Assembly: GCA_025362825.1 (NCBI GenBank)
Contig: JANYFF010000492.1
Coordinates: 1-23,246 of the forward strand
Origin: Polaromonas sp.
GTDB taxonomy: Bacteria > Pseudomonadota > Gammaproteobacteria > Burkholderiales > Burkholderiaceae_C
Direction: 5' to 3'
Length of the DNA: 23,246 nt
Shown: positions 7,429 through 14,548 of the stretch, piece after piece
Numbering within the stretch: the stretch's first letter is position 1
How the letters are laid out: each line of letters opens with the position of its first letter
The notes under the pieces: generated by a model
What the model saw: the letters and a program-made list of their open reading frames with translations, nothing else
The model's database searches: none
Told to the model about the DNA's origin: nothing
Position numbers and translations under genes: made by a program

Positions 7429-7926
7429 ATGGAATGTGTTTTTCAAAAGGGTTTTACCCTGATCGAGCTAATGATTGTTGTCGCGATTATTGGCATTCTT
7501 GCCGCCGTAGCACTGCCCGCTTACCAAGACCACACCGTGCGTGCCAAGGTTTCCGAGGCGATTCTGGCCGGCTCTCAGTGCCGCACCAGTATCAGCGAAA
7601 CCTTTCAGGCCATCTCTAGTACCGTGCAACCTGCTGCCAACTCGTGGGGTTGTGAGCAAAACACGGGGGTAACCGCGGGCAGCGCGCCGACCAAATACGT
7701 TCTGTCGATCGCCACTACCAATGCGGGCAAGATAACGGTCAAAACCACGTCGGACACCAGCCTGAATGCAGCGGCAAGTACCACCATCGGCATGACACCC
7801 TTTAAAAACTCAAGCGTTGCCATGACTAATACGGATGTCAACGTGGCGGTATTCCAGTGGAAATGCGGTCCCGGCGCAACCACTCCCATGCTTGCCAAAT
7901 ACTTGCCTGGCTCATGCCGCGGCTGA
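7429..7926 (+). CDS. Type IV pilin (copy 2)
   Basis: A 165-residue type IVa pilin of the same length as copy 1 and about 80% identical to it. The leader is MECVFQKG and the mature N-terminus FTLIELMIVVAIIGILAAVA, again with the conserved Glu5 and the prepilin peptidase Gly. The four cysteines and the C-terminal loop WKCGPG...PGSCRG are all conserved. Differences cluster in the leader (four of the first five residues) and in the surface-exposed Ser/Thr-rich segments (around residues 55-70 and 115-130). The start at ATG 7429 was chosen over an earlier in-frame start at 7369, because a GGAG ribosome binding site precedes it by a spacing like that of copy 1 and the leader then has normal length. 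An intrinsic terminator and a second, divergent PglL-like ligase follow. This looks like a duplicated pilin module; whether both pilins are expressed together or alternately is unknown. Confidence 0.95.
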   Translation: MECVFQKGFTLIELMIVVAIIGILAAVALPAYQDHTVRAKVSEAILAGSQCRTSISETFQAISSTVQPAANSWGCEQNTGVTAGSAPTKYVLSIATTNAGKITVKTTSDTSLNAAASTTIGMTPFKNSSVAMTNTDVNVAVFQWKCGPGATTPMLAKYLPGSCRG

Positions 7927-7965
7927 TGCGATAAAACTGCAGGCCGTTGATGCGGTCACACAGCC

Positions 7966-7992
7966 AAAAGTACACAGCGGTGTATCTTTTTT
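7966..7992 (+). terminator. Intrinsic terminator after pilin 2
   Basis: AAAAGTACAC (7966-7975) pairs with GTGTA-CTTTT (7980-7990, one bulged T at 7985) around the loop AGCG, and ends in a T tract. It resembles the terminator after pilin 1 (shared A-run, GTACACAG and GTGT elements), so the duplication appears to have included the terminator. Confidence 0.75.
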
Positions 7993-8081
7993 ATGTGAAA
8001 TCTGGTGGGCGATGTGGCGTCGCCTACCATTGCCATCGCTTTTCCCCCGAAAAGGCATGACCCAAATCTCATATTTTCCAA

Positions 8082-9689
8082 TTGACTTCTGAATCTGACA
8101 TCACGCAGCAACCCTGCACCGACCCAGCCTCCAGGAGCGGTTCCCTGCGGGGGGTCGCGATCTGCGTCTTGCTGGTGATTCCCTGGCTTAATCCCTTTGC
8201 GCCCGGACCCTCGCCCGCCGTTGTGCCTTGGCTGGTTGCGTTGACGGCAAGCGCTTGCCTGCTGCTGGTGAACTATCGGTTGTCTTTTTCTTCGGGCGTA
8301 GCTCCGCAAGCGTCGGGGGGTGAAAATTCTGCGCTGCCATGGACCTTTTCGATAGCGGCAGCCTGGCTGCTCGCTGGTGTGCTCAGCAGCCTCATGGGTG
8401 TGCTGCAGTATTTTGGCGCTGCGGCGCCGCTCGATCCGTGGGTAAACCAGACCATAGTGGGCGAGGCCTTTGCCAACCTGCGCCAGCGCAACCAGTTTGC
8501 GAGCCTGACCAATATTGCGCTGGCGGCACTGGTCTGGATGGCGGTGAACGCCAAAGCAGGTGACCGCCCAAAGGTCCGGCAGGTCATGCTCCTGCTGGGT
8601 GCTGCCTGCCTGGCTATCGGCAACGTCGCGTCTTCTTCGCGAACCGGACTGGTACAGCTCCTGCTGCTATGCACGGCTTTCTGGATTTGGGGTGGATGGC
8701 GGCACTTGCTGGTTCGCCGCATCCTGCTCACGGCGCTGCTTGCCTACGGGCTGGCCATGCTGGCACTGCCCTGGCTCGGCGGGTTCGACCTGTCAGAGCA
8801 CGGCATCTTCGCCCGCCTTCGCGCCGGCGATGGTGTCTGCGGCAGCCGTCTGGCCTTGTGGTCCAACGTGCTGCACCTCATCGCCCAAAAGCCCTGGTTG
8901 GGTTGGGGCTGGGGCGAGCTGGATTACGCCCACTACATCACGCTATACGAAGGACCGCGCTTCTGTGAAATTCTCGACAACGCCCACAATCTCCCGCTAC
9001 AGCTTGCGGTGGAATTGGGGGTGCCGGCGGCGCTGCTGATCTGCGGTGGTTTTACTTGGTGGGTCGTACGCCAGCGGCCGTGGCACGAACACAACACCAC
9101 CCGCCAGCTGGCCTGGGCGGTGCTGGGCATCGTATTGCTCCACAGCATGCTGGAATACCCGCTGTGGTACGGCCCTTTCCAGATGGCTTTTGGCTTGTGT
9201 CTGGGCCTGTTGTGGCTCACCGCAGGTGCCCAAATCAGCCGCAAATCCCCGAAATACCCATCAAATAGCCTGCGAGCCCCCTTAATACGGGTGCTTATAG
9301 CTATTATTTTAATAGCAATTGCCGAATATGCTGGCTGGGATTACCACCGCATTAGTCAGATATACCTTTCGCCGGAATCGCGCGACGCAGCCTACCGAGA
9401 CGACACACTTGCCAAAATCGATGCGTCCTGGCTGTTCTCGGACCAGGTACGTTTTGCAGAGCTCATTCTTACGCCGCTCAGCCCTGCCAATGCCGAATGG
9501 ACCTTCAGGACGTCCAGCGCCTTGCTGCATTACTCGCCCGAGCCGCGGGTCATCGAAAAAGTCATAGAAAGCGCGGTGCTAACCGGCCGCGACGACGAGG
9601 CCGTGGCGCATTTGGCGCGATTCAGGGCGGCTTTTGCGCAGGACCATGCGCGCTGGGCGCAGGCAGGCGGCCTTGCTCCACCGAAATAA
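8082..9689 (+). CDS. PglL-like protein O-oligosaccharyltransferase (ligase 2)
   Basis: A 535-residue polytopic membrane protein of the same WaaL/PglL family as ligase 1 but clearly divergent from it. Family markers are EAFANLRQRNQFASLTNIAL (129-148, equivalent to the FGN..QPNQ motif), SSSRTGL (184-190) and the periplasmic-loop histidine in LDNAHNLPLQLAVELG (H302). It would transfer lipid-linked glycan to periplasmic protein, most plausibly the pilin encoded just upstream. TTG at 8082 is the first usable start after an in-frame stop at 8058; no ATG or GTG occurs before the first membrane helix and no clear ribosome binding site is seen, so the start is uncertain. Codons for about residues 399-414 are contributed by a dispersed repeat (9275-9321) that encodes part of a hydrophobic helix. 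Base composition is visibly more GC-rich than in the upstream pilus genes. It converges on moaC, with 20 nt between stops. Confidence 0.82.
   Translation: MTSESDITQQPCTDPASRSGSLRGVAICVLLVIPWLNPFAPGPSPAVVPWLVALTASACLLLVNYRLSFSSGVAPQASGGENSALPWTFSIAAAWLLAGVLSSLMGVLQYFGAAAPLDPWVNQTIVGEAFANLRQRNQFASLTNIALAALVWMAVNAKAGDRPKVRQVMLLLGAACLAIGNVASSSRTGLVQLLLLCTAFWIWGGWRHLLVRRILLTALLAYGLAMLALPWLGGFDLSEHGIFARLRAGDGVCGSRLALWSNVLHLIAQKPWLGWGWGELDYAHYITLYEGPRFCEILDNAHNLPLQLAVELGVPAALLICGGFTWWVVRQRPWHEHNTTRQLAWAVLGIVLLHSMLEYPLWYGPFQMAFGLCLGLLWLTAGAQISRKSPKYPSNSLRAPLIRVLIAIILIAIAEYAGWDYHRISQIYLSPESRDAAYRDDTLAKIDASWLFSDQVRFAELILTPLSPANAEWTFRTSSALLHYSPEPRVIEKVIESAVLTGRDDEAVAHLARFRAAFAQDHARWAQAGGLAPPK
9275..9321 (+). 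repeat. Dispersed two-hairpin repeat, copy A (inside ligase 2)
   Basis: A 47-nt copy beginning AGCCCCCTTAATACGGG and ending in the 17-nt palindrome GCTATTATTTTAATAGC (9300-9316) plus AATTG. It lies in frame within ligase 2, encoding the hydrophobic stretch APLIRVLIAIILIAIA. The other copies are at 14488, 18758, 19624 and 21009. Confidence 0.8.
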
Positions 9690-9709
9690 ACCGACCTTGG
9701 CGGTAGCGG

Positions 9710-10195
9710 TCAGGGGTTGACGAAGCTGCCCGACTTGCCGCCATGCTTTTCGATGACGCGAACATCCGTGATCGTCATGCCCCTGTCCACTGCCTTGCAC
9801 ATGTCGTAGATGGTCAAAAGTGCAATTTGTGCAGCTGTCAATGCTTCCATTTCCACACCGGTCGGGCCGACAGTCTCCACCGTCGCGCGGCAGGTGATGC
9901 TGGCGGCATCTTCGTCCGTTGTGAAGTCCAGCGCAACACGCGTGAGCGCCAGCGGATGGCACAGCGGGATAAGGTCGCTGGTCCTTTTGGCGGCCATGAT
10001 GCCGGCGACGCGGGCGATGCCCAGCACGTCGCCTTTTTTGGCGTTGCCTGCCAAAATTATGGACAACGTCTTCAGATTCATTACGATACGGCCCTGTGCG
10101 ATGGCCACACGGTGGGTCGGCGCTTTCGCTGCAACATCCACCATATGGGCCTGGCCCTGGGCGTCAAAGTGGGTGAGCGGTGAATTGGGCATCAT
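9710..10195 (-). CDS. moaC: Cyclic pyranopterin monophosphate synthase MoaC
   Basis: A 161-residue cytoplasmic enzyme of molybdenum cofactor biosynthesis. With MoaA it converts GTP, via 3',8-cyclo-GTP, into cyclic pyranopterin monophosphate. The whole family pattern is visible: LTHFDAQGQAHMVDV at the N-terminus, a Lys in NAKKGDVL (K53/K54), IPLCHPLAL with the catalytic His (H80), and YDMCKAVDRGM with D131 and K134. These correspond to E. coli K51, H77, D128 and K131. Length is normal for the family. Two ATGs occur in tandem at the start (10195 and 10192); the choice changes one residue. It is divergent from the pilin accessory gene (41 nt between starts) and convergent with ligase 2. No other moa gene is in the window, so it appears as a single gene set within a pilus region. 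Confidence 0.96.
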   Translation of the reverse strand: MMPNSPLTHFDAQGQAHMVDVAAKAPTHRVAIAQGRIVMNLKTLSIILAGNAKKGDVLGIARVAGIMAAKRTSDLIPLCHPLALTRVALDFTTDEDAASITCRATVETVGPTGVEMEALTAAQIALLTIYDMCKAVDRGMTITDVRVIEKHGGKSGSFVNP

Positions 10196-10236
10196 TGAGT
10201 TACAGAACCTTTACAAGCAACCATCATCATAAGACC

Positions 10237-11013
10237 ATGTTTATAAATCCAGCCTTCTGGAAGGGGCGTCTCAAGGCATCCGGCATTCATCTGGGCATCA
10301 GCCTGGCGCTGGCCGTGCTGGCTGCGTTGCTCGTGTTTTTCGCCTGGTACCCGTATCCGTATCGGGAAATTTCAGGTGGCCGTGAGCTCTTTTGGCTGGT
10401 GGTCACGGTCGATGTGATCATGGGGCCGCTGATGACGCTGGCTATCTTTAACCTGAGTAAAACACGCCGCCAGCTCGGCCAGGACCTTGCCGTGATTGGC
10501 TTGCTTCAGCTGGCAGCGCTGGCTTATGGCTTGTGGACGGTTGCCGTGGCGCGTCCGGTGCATTTGGCGTATGAGATTGACCGCTTCAGGGTTGTCCATG
10601 CGATAGACATCCCGACCGAGCTGCTTCCCAAGGCGCCCCCTGAGCTGCAACGCCTTCCCCTGACAGGGCCGACCCTGCTCTCCGTGCGCGACTTCAAGAG
10701 TGCTGCCGAGAGCTTTGATGCCACGATGGCCGCTGTAGCCGGCGCGGCGCTGGGTGCGCGGCCGGATTTGTGGCAAAGCTATGCCGCTGCCAAGTCCCAG
10801 ATTCAGGGCTACGCGAAACCCCTCGCCGATCTGAAAGCGCGCTTTCCGACGCGCGTTGCCGAGATTGACAATACCCTGAAGTCGGCATCGCCCGCCCGCC
10901 CGGATGCTGGCATCAGCTATGTGCCGCTGGCCGGTCGCAACGTTTTCTGGACGGTCCTGATAGACGCCAGCACCACCGAGGTTATTGCGTTTGTCCCGAT
11001 TGATTCCTTCTAG
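10237..11013 (+). CDS. TfpX/TfpZ-family type IV pilin accessory protein
   Basis: A 258-residue inner-membrane protein. Three hydrophobic helices (about 16-36, 51-71 and 82-101) precede a soluble C-terminal domain of about 150 residues. The stretches FFAWYPYPYREISGGRELF and GLLQLAALAYGLWTV match my recollection of the TfpX/TfpZ pilin accessory family, which accompanies particular pilin types and supports their assembly; molecular function is not settled. Start ATG 10237 was chosen because an earlier in-frame start (10180) would overlap moaC and add unrelated residues. The ribosome binding site is poor. In Pseudomonas, such genes sit immediately beside the pilin gene; here it is 2.3 kb from pilin 2, with ligase 2 and moaC between. 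Its last 29 nt overlap the candidate start region of the M48 protease. Confidence 0.85.
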   Translation: MFINPAFWKGRLKASGIHLGISLALAVLAALLVFFAWYPYPYREISGGRELFWLVVTVDVIMGPLMTLAIFNLSKTRRQLGQDLAVIGLLQLAALAYGLWTVAVARPVHLAYEIDRFRVVHAIDIPTELLPKAPPELQRLPLTGPTLLSVRDFKSAAESFDATMAAVAGAALGARPDLWQSYAAAKSQIQGYAKPLADLKARFPTRVAEIDNTLKSASPARPDAGISYVPLAGRNVFWTVLIDASTTEVIAFVPIDSF

Positions 11014-12646
11014 TTTTCCCCTGAGCCTGCCACAGCCGGCGCGGTATGCCGTCAAAAGCGTCATTCTGGGTATTACGCTGGCCCTGCTGTCCGGCAATGG
11101 CCTGGTTCAGGCGCAGGACGGCGCGCCCGGCGTACGTTCAGTCGGCGGGACGGGCGCCCTGCCGGCCCTGGGTGACAACCTGGAGCTGTCGGCGGCGGCC
11201 GAACGCCGCATCGGTGACCGGATTGCCGCCAGCATTTACCGCGATCCCGACTACATTGACGATCCCGTCCTCGGTGATTATGTGCAATCGGTCTGGCTGC
11301 CCCTGATGGCAGCGGCGCGTGCGCGCGGCGAAATCAACAACGAGCTTGATGAGCGTTTTGCCTGGGAGCTTTTTCTGCTGCGCGACCGCAGCATCAATGC
11401 CTTTGCACTGCCTGGCGGCTATATGGGCGTGCACCTTGGCCTGATCGGCGCCGTCAGCAGCCGCGACGAGCTGGCCGCAGTGCTCGGGCACGAGCTCAGC
11501 CACGTCACGCAGCGGCATATTTCGCGGCTCATGACGCAGCAGTCCCGTCAGACACCCTGGCTGATCGGCGCCATGATCCTGGGCGCGCTGGCCGCCAGCA
11601 AAAGCCCGCAGGCTGCCAGTGCGGCGATGGCTGGCGGTCAGGCAGTAGCCATCCAGTCGCAACTCAATTTTTCGCGCGACATGGAGCGGGAGGCGGACCG
11701 CGTCGGTTTTGGCGTGATGACAGACGCCGGCTTTGACAGCCACGGGGTCAGCAGCATGTTTGAAAAACTGCAGCAGGCTTCAAGGCTCAATGACAACGGT
11801 TCTTTTCCTTATCTACGTTCCCATCCGCTGAACACGCAGCGCATTGCCGAAGCTCAGGCCAGGGTGCAGCTCGCAGTGCAAAACTCCGCTGGAACCAATG
11901 TAGCAAGTGATGAGTCCGCCGCCCGAGCGAACTTTTTACATGCCATGATGGCTGCGCGCGCGCGCGTGCTGGCTGATCCCGGCGTCGATGCGCTGCGCGC
12001 CATGGTGGCCGAGGCACAACGCACGGCTGGACTACGGCCCACGGCAGCTGCGACGCCTTCCCTTGCCGATGCGCGGCCTGCAGGCATCCTGTATTCAGGT
12101 GCGTTTGCTGCCGCCAAAATGCGAGATTTCGGGTTGGCGCGAACGCTCACCGCCAAACTCCGCGAAGCGGCCGGAGCCGTTCCGCAGGCCCTGGTCGCTC
12201 TTGACCTGCTGTCGATGGAAGTCGACCTTATGGCCGGCGTGACACCAGCTGTTGTGAGCCGGATCGACATTGCCAAAACAACGCGCCGGGCAGACCTGCT
12301 GATACAGTCGCGCGCATTGCTTGCAGCAGGTCGGGCACAGGAAGTCGATGAACGTCTGCTGACATGGGTCACGGCGCACCCTAAGGATGCTGGGGCCTGG
12401 CAGTTGCTGGCGGTCGCTTACGGTAACCAGAACCAGAATGTGCGTGCCATTCGTGCTGATGCAGAAGGGCACGCGGCACAGCTTGATTTTGGCGGTGCAC
12501 TGGACCGCCTGAAAGCTGCCCAGGCCATGATGCGAAGTCATCCCGGCAGCGCGGATTTCATGGAAGGCTCCATCATCGACACCCGCGCCCGCCAGGTGGA
12601 GCTACTTGTTAAAGACCAGGCGCTCCAGGACAAACTCGATAAGTAG
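10985..12646 (+). CDS. BepA-like M48 metalloprotease with C-terminal TPR-like region
   Basis: A 553-residue secreted zinc protease/chaperone of the BepA (YfgC) type, which maintains outer-membrane protein assembly in the periplasm. An N-terminal signal peptide ends near VQAQ (about residue 44). The M48 core has zinc motif HELSH (169-173), third ligand in EREADRVG (E236) and a loop LRSHPLNTQR whose H280 aligns with the BepA regulatory histidine. The C-terminal half (about 305-545) is helical and repeat-like, as in the TPR domain of BepA. No ATG precedes the signal peptide. TTG 10985, 10991 and 11000 are candidate starts, and GAGG at 10978-10981 is best spaced for TTG 10991. The 5' end overlaps the tfpZ-like gene by about 20-29 nt, implying coupling. 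The 3' end overlaps the convergent membrane protein gene by 45 nt. Confidence 0.9.
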   Translation: MRLSRLIPSSFPLSLPQPARYAVKSVILGITLALLSGNGLVQAQDGAPGVRSVGGTGALPALGDNLELSAAAERRIGDRIAASIYRDPDYIDDPVLGDYVQSVWLPLMAAARARGEINNELDERFAWELFLLRDRSINAFALPGGYMGVHLGLIGAVSSRDELAAVLGHELSHVTQRHISRLMTQQSRQTPWLIGAMILGALAASKSPQAASAAMAGGQAVAIQSQLNFSRDMEREADRVGFGVMTDAGFDSHGVSSMFEKLQQASRLNDNGSFPYLRSHPLNTQRIAEAQARVQLAVQNSAGTNVASDESAARANFLHAMMAARARVLADPGVDALRAMVAEAQRTAGLRPTAAATPSLADARPAGILYSGAFAAAKMRDFGLARTLTAKLREAAGAVPQALVALDLLSMEVDLMAGVTPAVVSRIDIAKTTRRADLLIQSRALLAAGRAQEVDERLLTWVTAHPKDAGAWQLLAVAYGNQNQNVRAIRADAEGHAAQLDFGGALDRLKAAQAMMRSHPGSADFMEGSIIDTRARQVELLVKDQALQDKLDK

Positions 12647-12955
12647 CTGCAGCACCGAATAGATCAGCGAGCCGATCAGTGCCGCGCCGAAGCCGCTGAC
12701 GCTCAAGCCGCTGACCAGGCTGGCAGCCGCCCAAAACATCAAGGCGTTGACCACAAATATAAACAGGCCTAGCGTCACCAGCGTGACCGGCAGCGTCAGC
12801 AACACCAGGATGGGTCGTACAACCGTATTGAGTGCCCCCAGCACGGCTGCCGCGATCAGCGCGCCAGTGAAGCTGGTGACCACAACACCCGAATACAGAT
12901 AGGCCACCGCCAGCAAGGCAGCGGCGCTGCAAAGCCATTTGAGTATGAGTTTCAT
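12602..12955 (-). CDS. YvlD / phage holin 4-2 family membrane protein
   Basis: A 117-residue integral membrane protein with about four hydrophobic segments and the pattern GALNTVVRPILVLLTLPVT. That pattern is typical of the PF04020 (YvlD, phage_holin_4 superfamily 2) group of small chromosomal membrane proteins of unknown function. The name does not mean it is a phage gene. Start ATG 12955 was chosen because the preceding in-frame residues are charged, unrelated and overlap terC. It lies 20 nt downstream of terC on the same strand and may be co-transcribed. Its last 45 nt are antisense to the 3' end of the M48 protease gene. Confidence 0.85.
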   Translation of the reverse strand: MKLILKWLCSAAALLAVAYLYSGVVVTSFTGALIAAAVLGALNTVVRPILVLLTLPVTLVTLGLFIFVVNALMFWAAASLVSGLSVSGFGAALIGSLIYSVLQLLIEFVLERLVFNK

Positions 12956-12975
12956 GGCTAGCAGAATACCCCGTT

Positions 12976-13677
12976 TTATGTCTTGGCGCGCCGGGTGACC
13001 AGCCAGCCTGCGCCCAGCACGCCGACAACCGCCACGGCATAGGTGGCCCATTGCGCCGCCATATTGAGCGTGGCGGCAGAAGCAGGAGAGTCTGGACCGC
13101 CATAAATGTTGTCCAGCAGTTGTTCGCTGACAATCATTTTGGCGGCAGTTAACGCCAGCACAGCAGCACCAATGTTGATGATCATCGGAAAGCGCTCGAC
13201 CAGTTTGAGCACCATGGTGCTGCCAAACACCACAATCGGCACGCTGATCAACAGACCAATAATTACCAGGTCAAACGCGCCTTGTGCCGCGCCAGCGACG
13301 CCCAGCACATTGTCAACACCCATCAGGGCATCGGCGACCACAATGGTTTTCATGGCACCCCAGAAGGTGTTGGCGACAGGGCCTTCATGCTCGCCACCGC
13401 CCTGGTCGGCGAGCAGCTTGTAGGCGATCCACAGCAGGCCCAGGCCGCCCACCAGCATCAGGCCCGGAATCTTCAACAGCCAGACGACGCCGACCGTCAT
13501 CACCGAGCGCACCACAATCGCCCCGACGGTGCCCCAGACGATGGCTTTTTTCTGCAGTTTCGGTGGCAGGCTGCGGGCAGCGAGCGCGATCACGATGGCG
13601 TTGTCGCCAGCGAGTACGAGGTCAATCAGGATGATGGCCAGCAGCGCCGACCACCAGGGGGATGAGAACAATTCCAT
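12976..13677 (-). CDS. TerC-family membrane protein (probable manganese exporter)
   Basis: A 233-residue polytopic inner-membrane protein of the TerC/Alx/YkoY family, with about seven helices. The two hallmark acidic motifs are present: IDLVLAGDNAIVIAL (D19, D25, N26) and ADALMGVDNVLG (D116, D122, N123). Members of this family export Mn2+ or protect against its excess, and some are linked to metalation of secreted proteins. A good ribosome binding site (GGAG) precedes ATG 13677. The leader upstream contains a recognisable yybP-ykoY riboswitch, which is independent evidence for Mn2+-dependent control. Tellurite resistance, from which the family takes its name, is unlikely here because no other ter gene is nearby. 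Confidence 0.93.
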   Translation of the reverse strand: MELFSSPWWSALLAIILIDLVLAGDNAIVIALAARSLPPKLQKKAIVWGTVGAIVVRSVMTVGVVWLLKIPGLMLVGGLGLLWIAYKLLADQGGGEHEGPVANTFWGAMKTIVVADALMGVDNVLGVAGAAQGAFDLVIIGLLISVPIVVFGSTMVLKLVERFPMIINIGAAVLALTAAKMIVSEQLLDNIYGGPDSPASAATLNMAAQWATYAVAVVGVLGAGWLVTRRAKT

Positions 13678-13712
13678 TTAAAAACTCCAGTCAGGCTTCA
13701 TATTTTCTGAAA

Positions 13713-13776
13713 CTGAACAGGTCCGAAAATGCTTTGCAAAGCATTTGCCGTGAACGCATCGATCAAACCTGTTCAG
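13713..13776 (-). promoter_or_regulatory. Hairpin between riboswitch aptamer and terC (putative expression platform)
   Basis: Read on the - strand, CTGAACAGGT (13776-13767) pairs perfectly with ACCTGTTCAG (13722-13713). Between them lies a perfect 20-bp palindrome, AAATGCTTTGCAAAGCATTT (13746-13727). No T tract follows, so control of translation or Rho access is likelier than intrinsic termination. Assignment as the expression platform is inference from position. Confidence 0.5.
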
Positions 13777-13784
13777 GTGTTAAT

Positions 13785-13925
13785 CGAAGGTCTGGCTCGG
13801 CAAACAGCGGGAGCTGCCTGCCCAGCAAGCCGGAAGTGTGAACTTCGTATTGACGACTTGCTGAAGTGATTTCGCGGCGGCACGTTATAAACAGCGCCCC
13901 GAAATCAGGGAGTTACTCCCCTTCG
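13785..13925 (-). promoter_or_regulatory. yybP-ykoY (Mn2+) riboswitch aptamer upstream of terC
   Basis: On the - strand the leader contains the family hallmarks in order. GAAGGGGAGTAAC (ending at about 13912) matches the 5' conserved AAGGGGAGUAGC. A central GTCGTCAATACG (13857-13846) is followed by the 3' conserved TTTGCCGAGCCAGACC. The ends pair as a perfect 6-bp P1 helix, CGAAGG (13925-13920) with CCTTCG (13790-13785). The gene it precedes, terC, is a classic target of this riboswitch class. Exact boundaries of inner helices were not computed. This element and the following hairpin fill most of the 377-nt gap between terC and the next gene. Confidence 0.85.
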
Positions 13926-14054
13926 GTTCTGTATTGGACAACAAAACCGGGTTTTCTGCAAATCCACAAGGGCATGGGACAGCAAATGCAGTGTTTTACC
14001 GTACCTGACCCATAATCCAGAGCCGTCCCGCAAACCCTCCAATACCCATTCCGA

Positions 14055-14489
14055 ATGGCCGGCATACACATTACTGACATTGAGGCCGCCATCAACTACT
14101 GGCGTGAAAAAAGCCCGTCGCCCGACGGCGTCACTTTGGCACCCGAGCTGCGCGGGCTGGCCGAAGTGTATGCGCTGATGGTTTTTTACCATGAGGAAGA
14201 GGCCGACGATAAAAGCTTTCCTCCGAAGGCCATGGCCGCCTGGCAAACCTGGTACGACAGCACGGCCGACACACCCTGCATAGCGATTTGCTCAACCAGC
14301 CAGGGCGACGAGGTCTGCAAAGGCTGCGGCCGCAGCTTTGAAGAAGTGCAGCACTGGCCGGCCATGACCCCTGCCGAAAAGCGCGGCACCTGGCGGCGCA
14401 TCACGCTGGACGCCACCTCCTGGCGTTTTGGGCGTTACGCCGACCGTGCCCTTGAAAAAACCGGAATTAGTGGTGAAACAGGGCTGTAG
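14055..14489 (+). CDS. DUF3717-DUF1289 fusion protein
   Basis: A 144-residue protein of unknown function with two recognisable modules. The N-terminal ITDIEAAINYWREKSPSPDG and the following LAPELRGLAEVYALMV (about residues 6-43) match DUF3717. The C-terminal part has PCIAICSTSQGDEVCKGCGR (74-93), the four-cysteine pattern of DUF1289, predicted to bind a metal or Fe-S centre. It continues into the usual tail (HWPAMTPAEKR). The ribosome binding site is weak, but ATG 14055 coincides with the start of the family match. Gene order places it divergent from the terC riboswitch leader and 59 nt before a second small cysteine-containing protein. Its stop codon is the first part of dispersed repeat copy B. 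Confidence 0.8.
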   Translation: MAGIHITDIEAAINYWREKSPSPDGVTLAPELRGLAEVYALMVFYHEEEADDKSFPPKAMAAWQTWYDSTADTPCIAICSTSQGDEVCKGCGRSFEEVQHWPAMTPAEKRGTWRRITLDATSWRFGRYADRALEKTGISGETGL

Positions 14490-14535
14490 CCCCCGTAATT
14501 CGGGCGCCTTTAGCTATTGATTTGATAGTAAATTG
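14488..14535 (+). repeat. Dispersed two-hairpin repeat, copy B
   Basis: A 48-nt copy that begins within the stop codon of the DUF1289 gene: AGCCCCCGTAATTCGGG, then the core GCTATTGATTTGATAGT (14513-14529) and AAATTG. The first hairpin is CCCG/CGGG; the second keeps pairing through G-U wobbles. It fills most of the gap before the DUF2007-like gene. Confidence 0.8.
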
Positions 14536-14548
14536 ATCGCATAACTGC

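Noticed and set aside
8560..9039. + strand frame of 159 codons inside ligase 2
   Set aside because: It is Cys/Trp/Ser-rich and lies out of frame within a conserved membrane protein; no independent support.
10372..11097. 241-codon - strand open frame opposite the pilin accessory gene
   Set aside because: The composition is Arg/Gly/Gln-rich and low in family-like patterns, typical of a shadow frame in GC-rich DNA; the + strand protein is a recognisable family member.
12602..12955. Prophage remnant because of the holin-family name
   Set aside because: PF04020-type proteins are common chromosomal membrane proteins; no other phage gene is present.
12602..13051. Longer form of the YvlD-like protein starting at 13051
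   Set aside because: The extra 32 residues are Arg/Gly-rich, overlap terC by 76 nt and do not look like the family; ATG 12955 gives a normal hydrophobic start.
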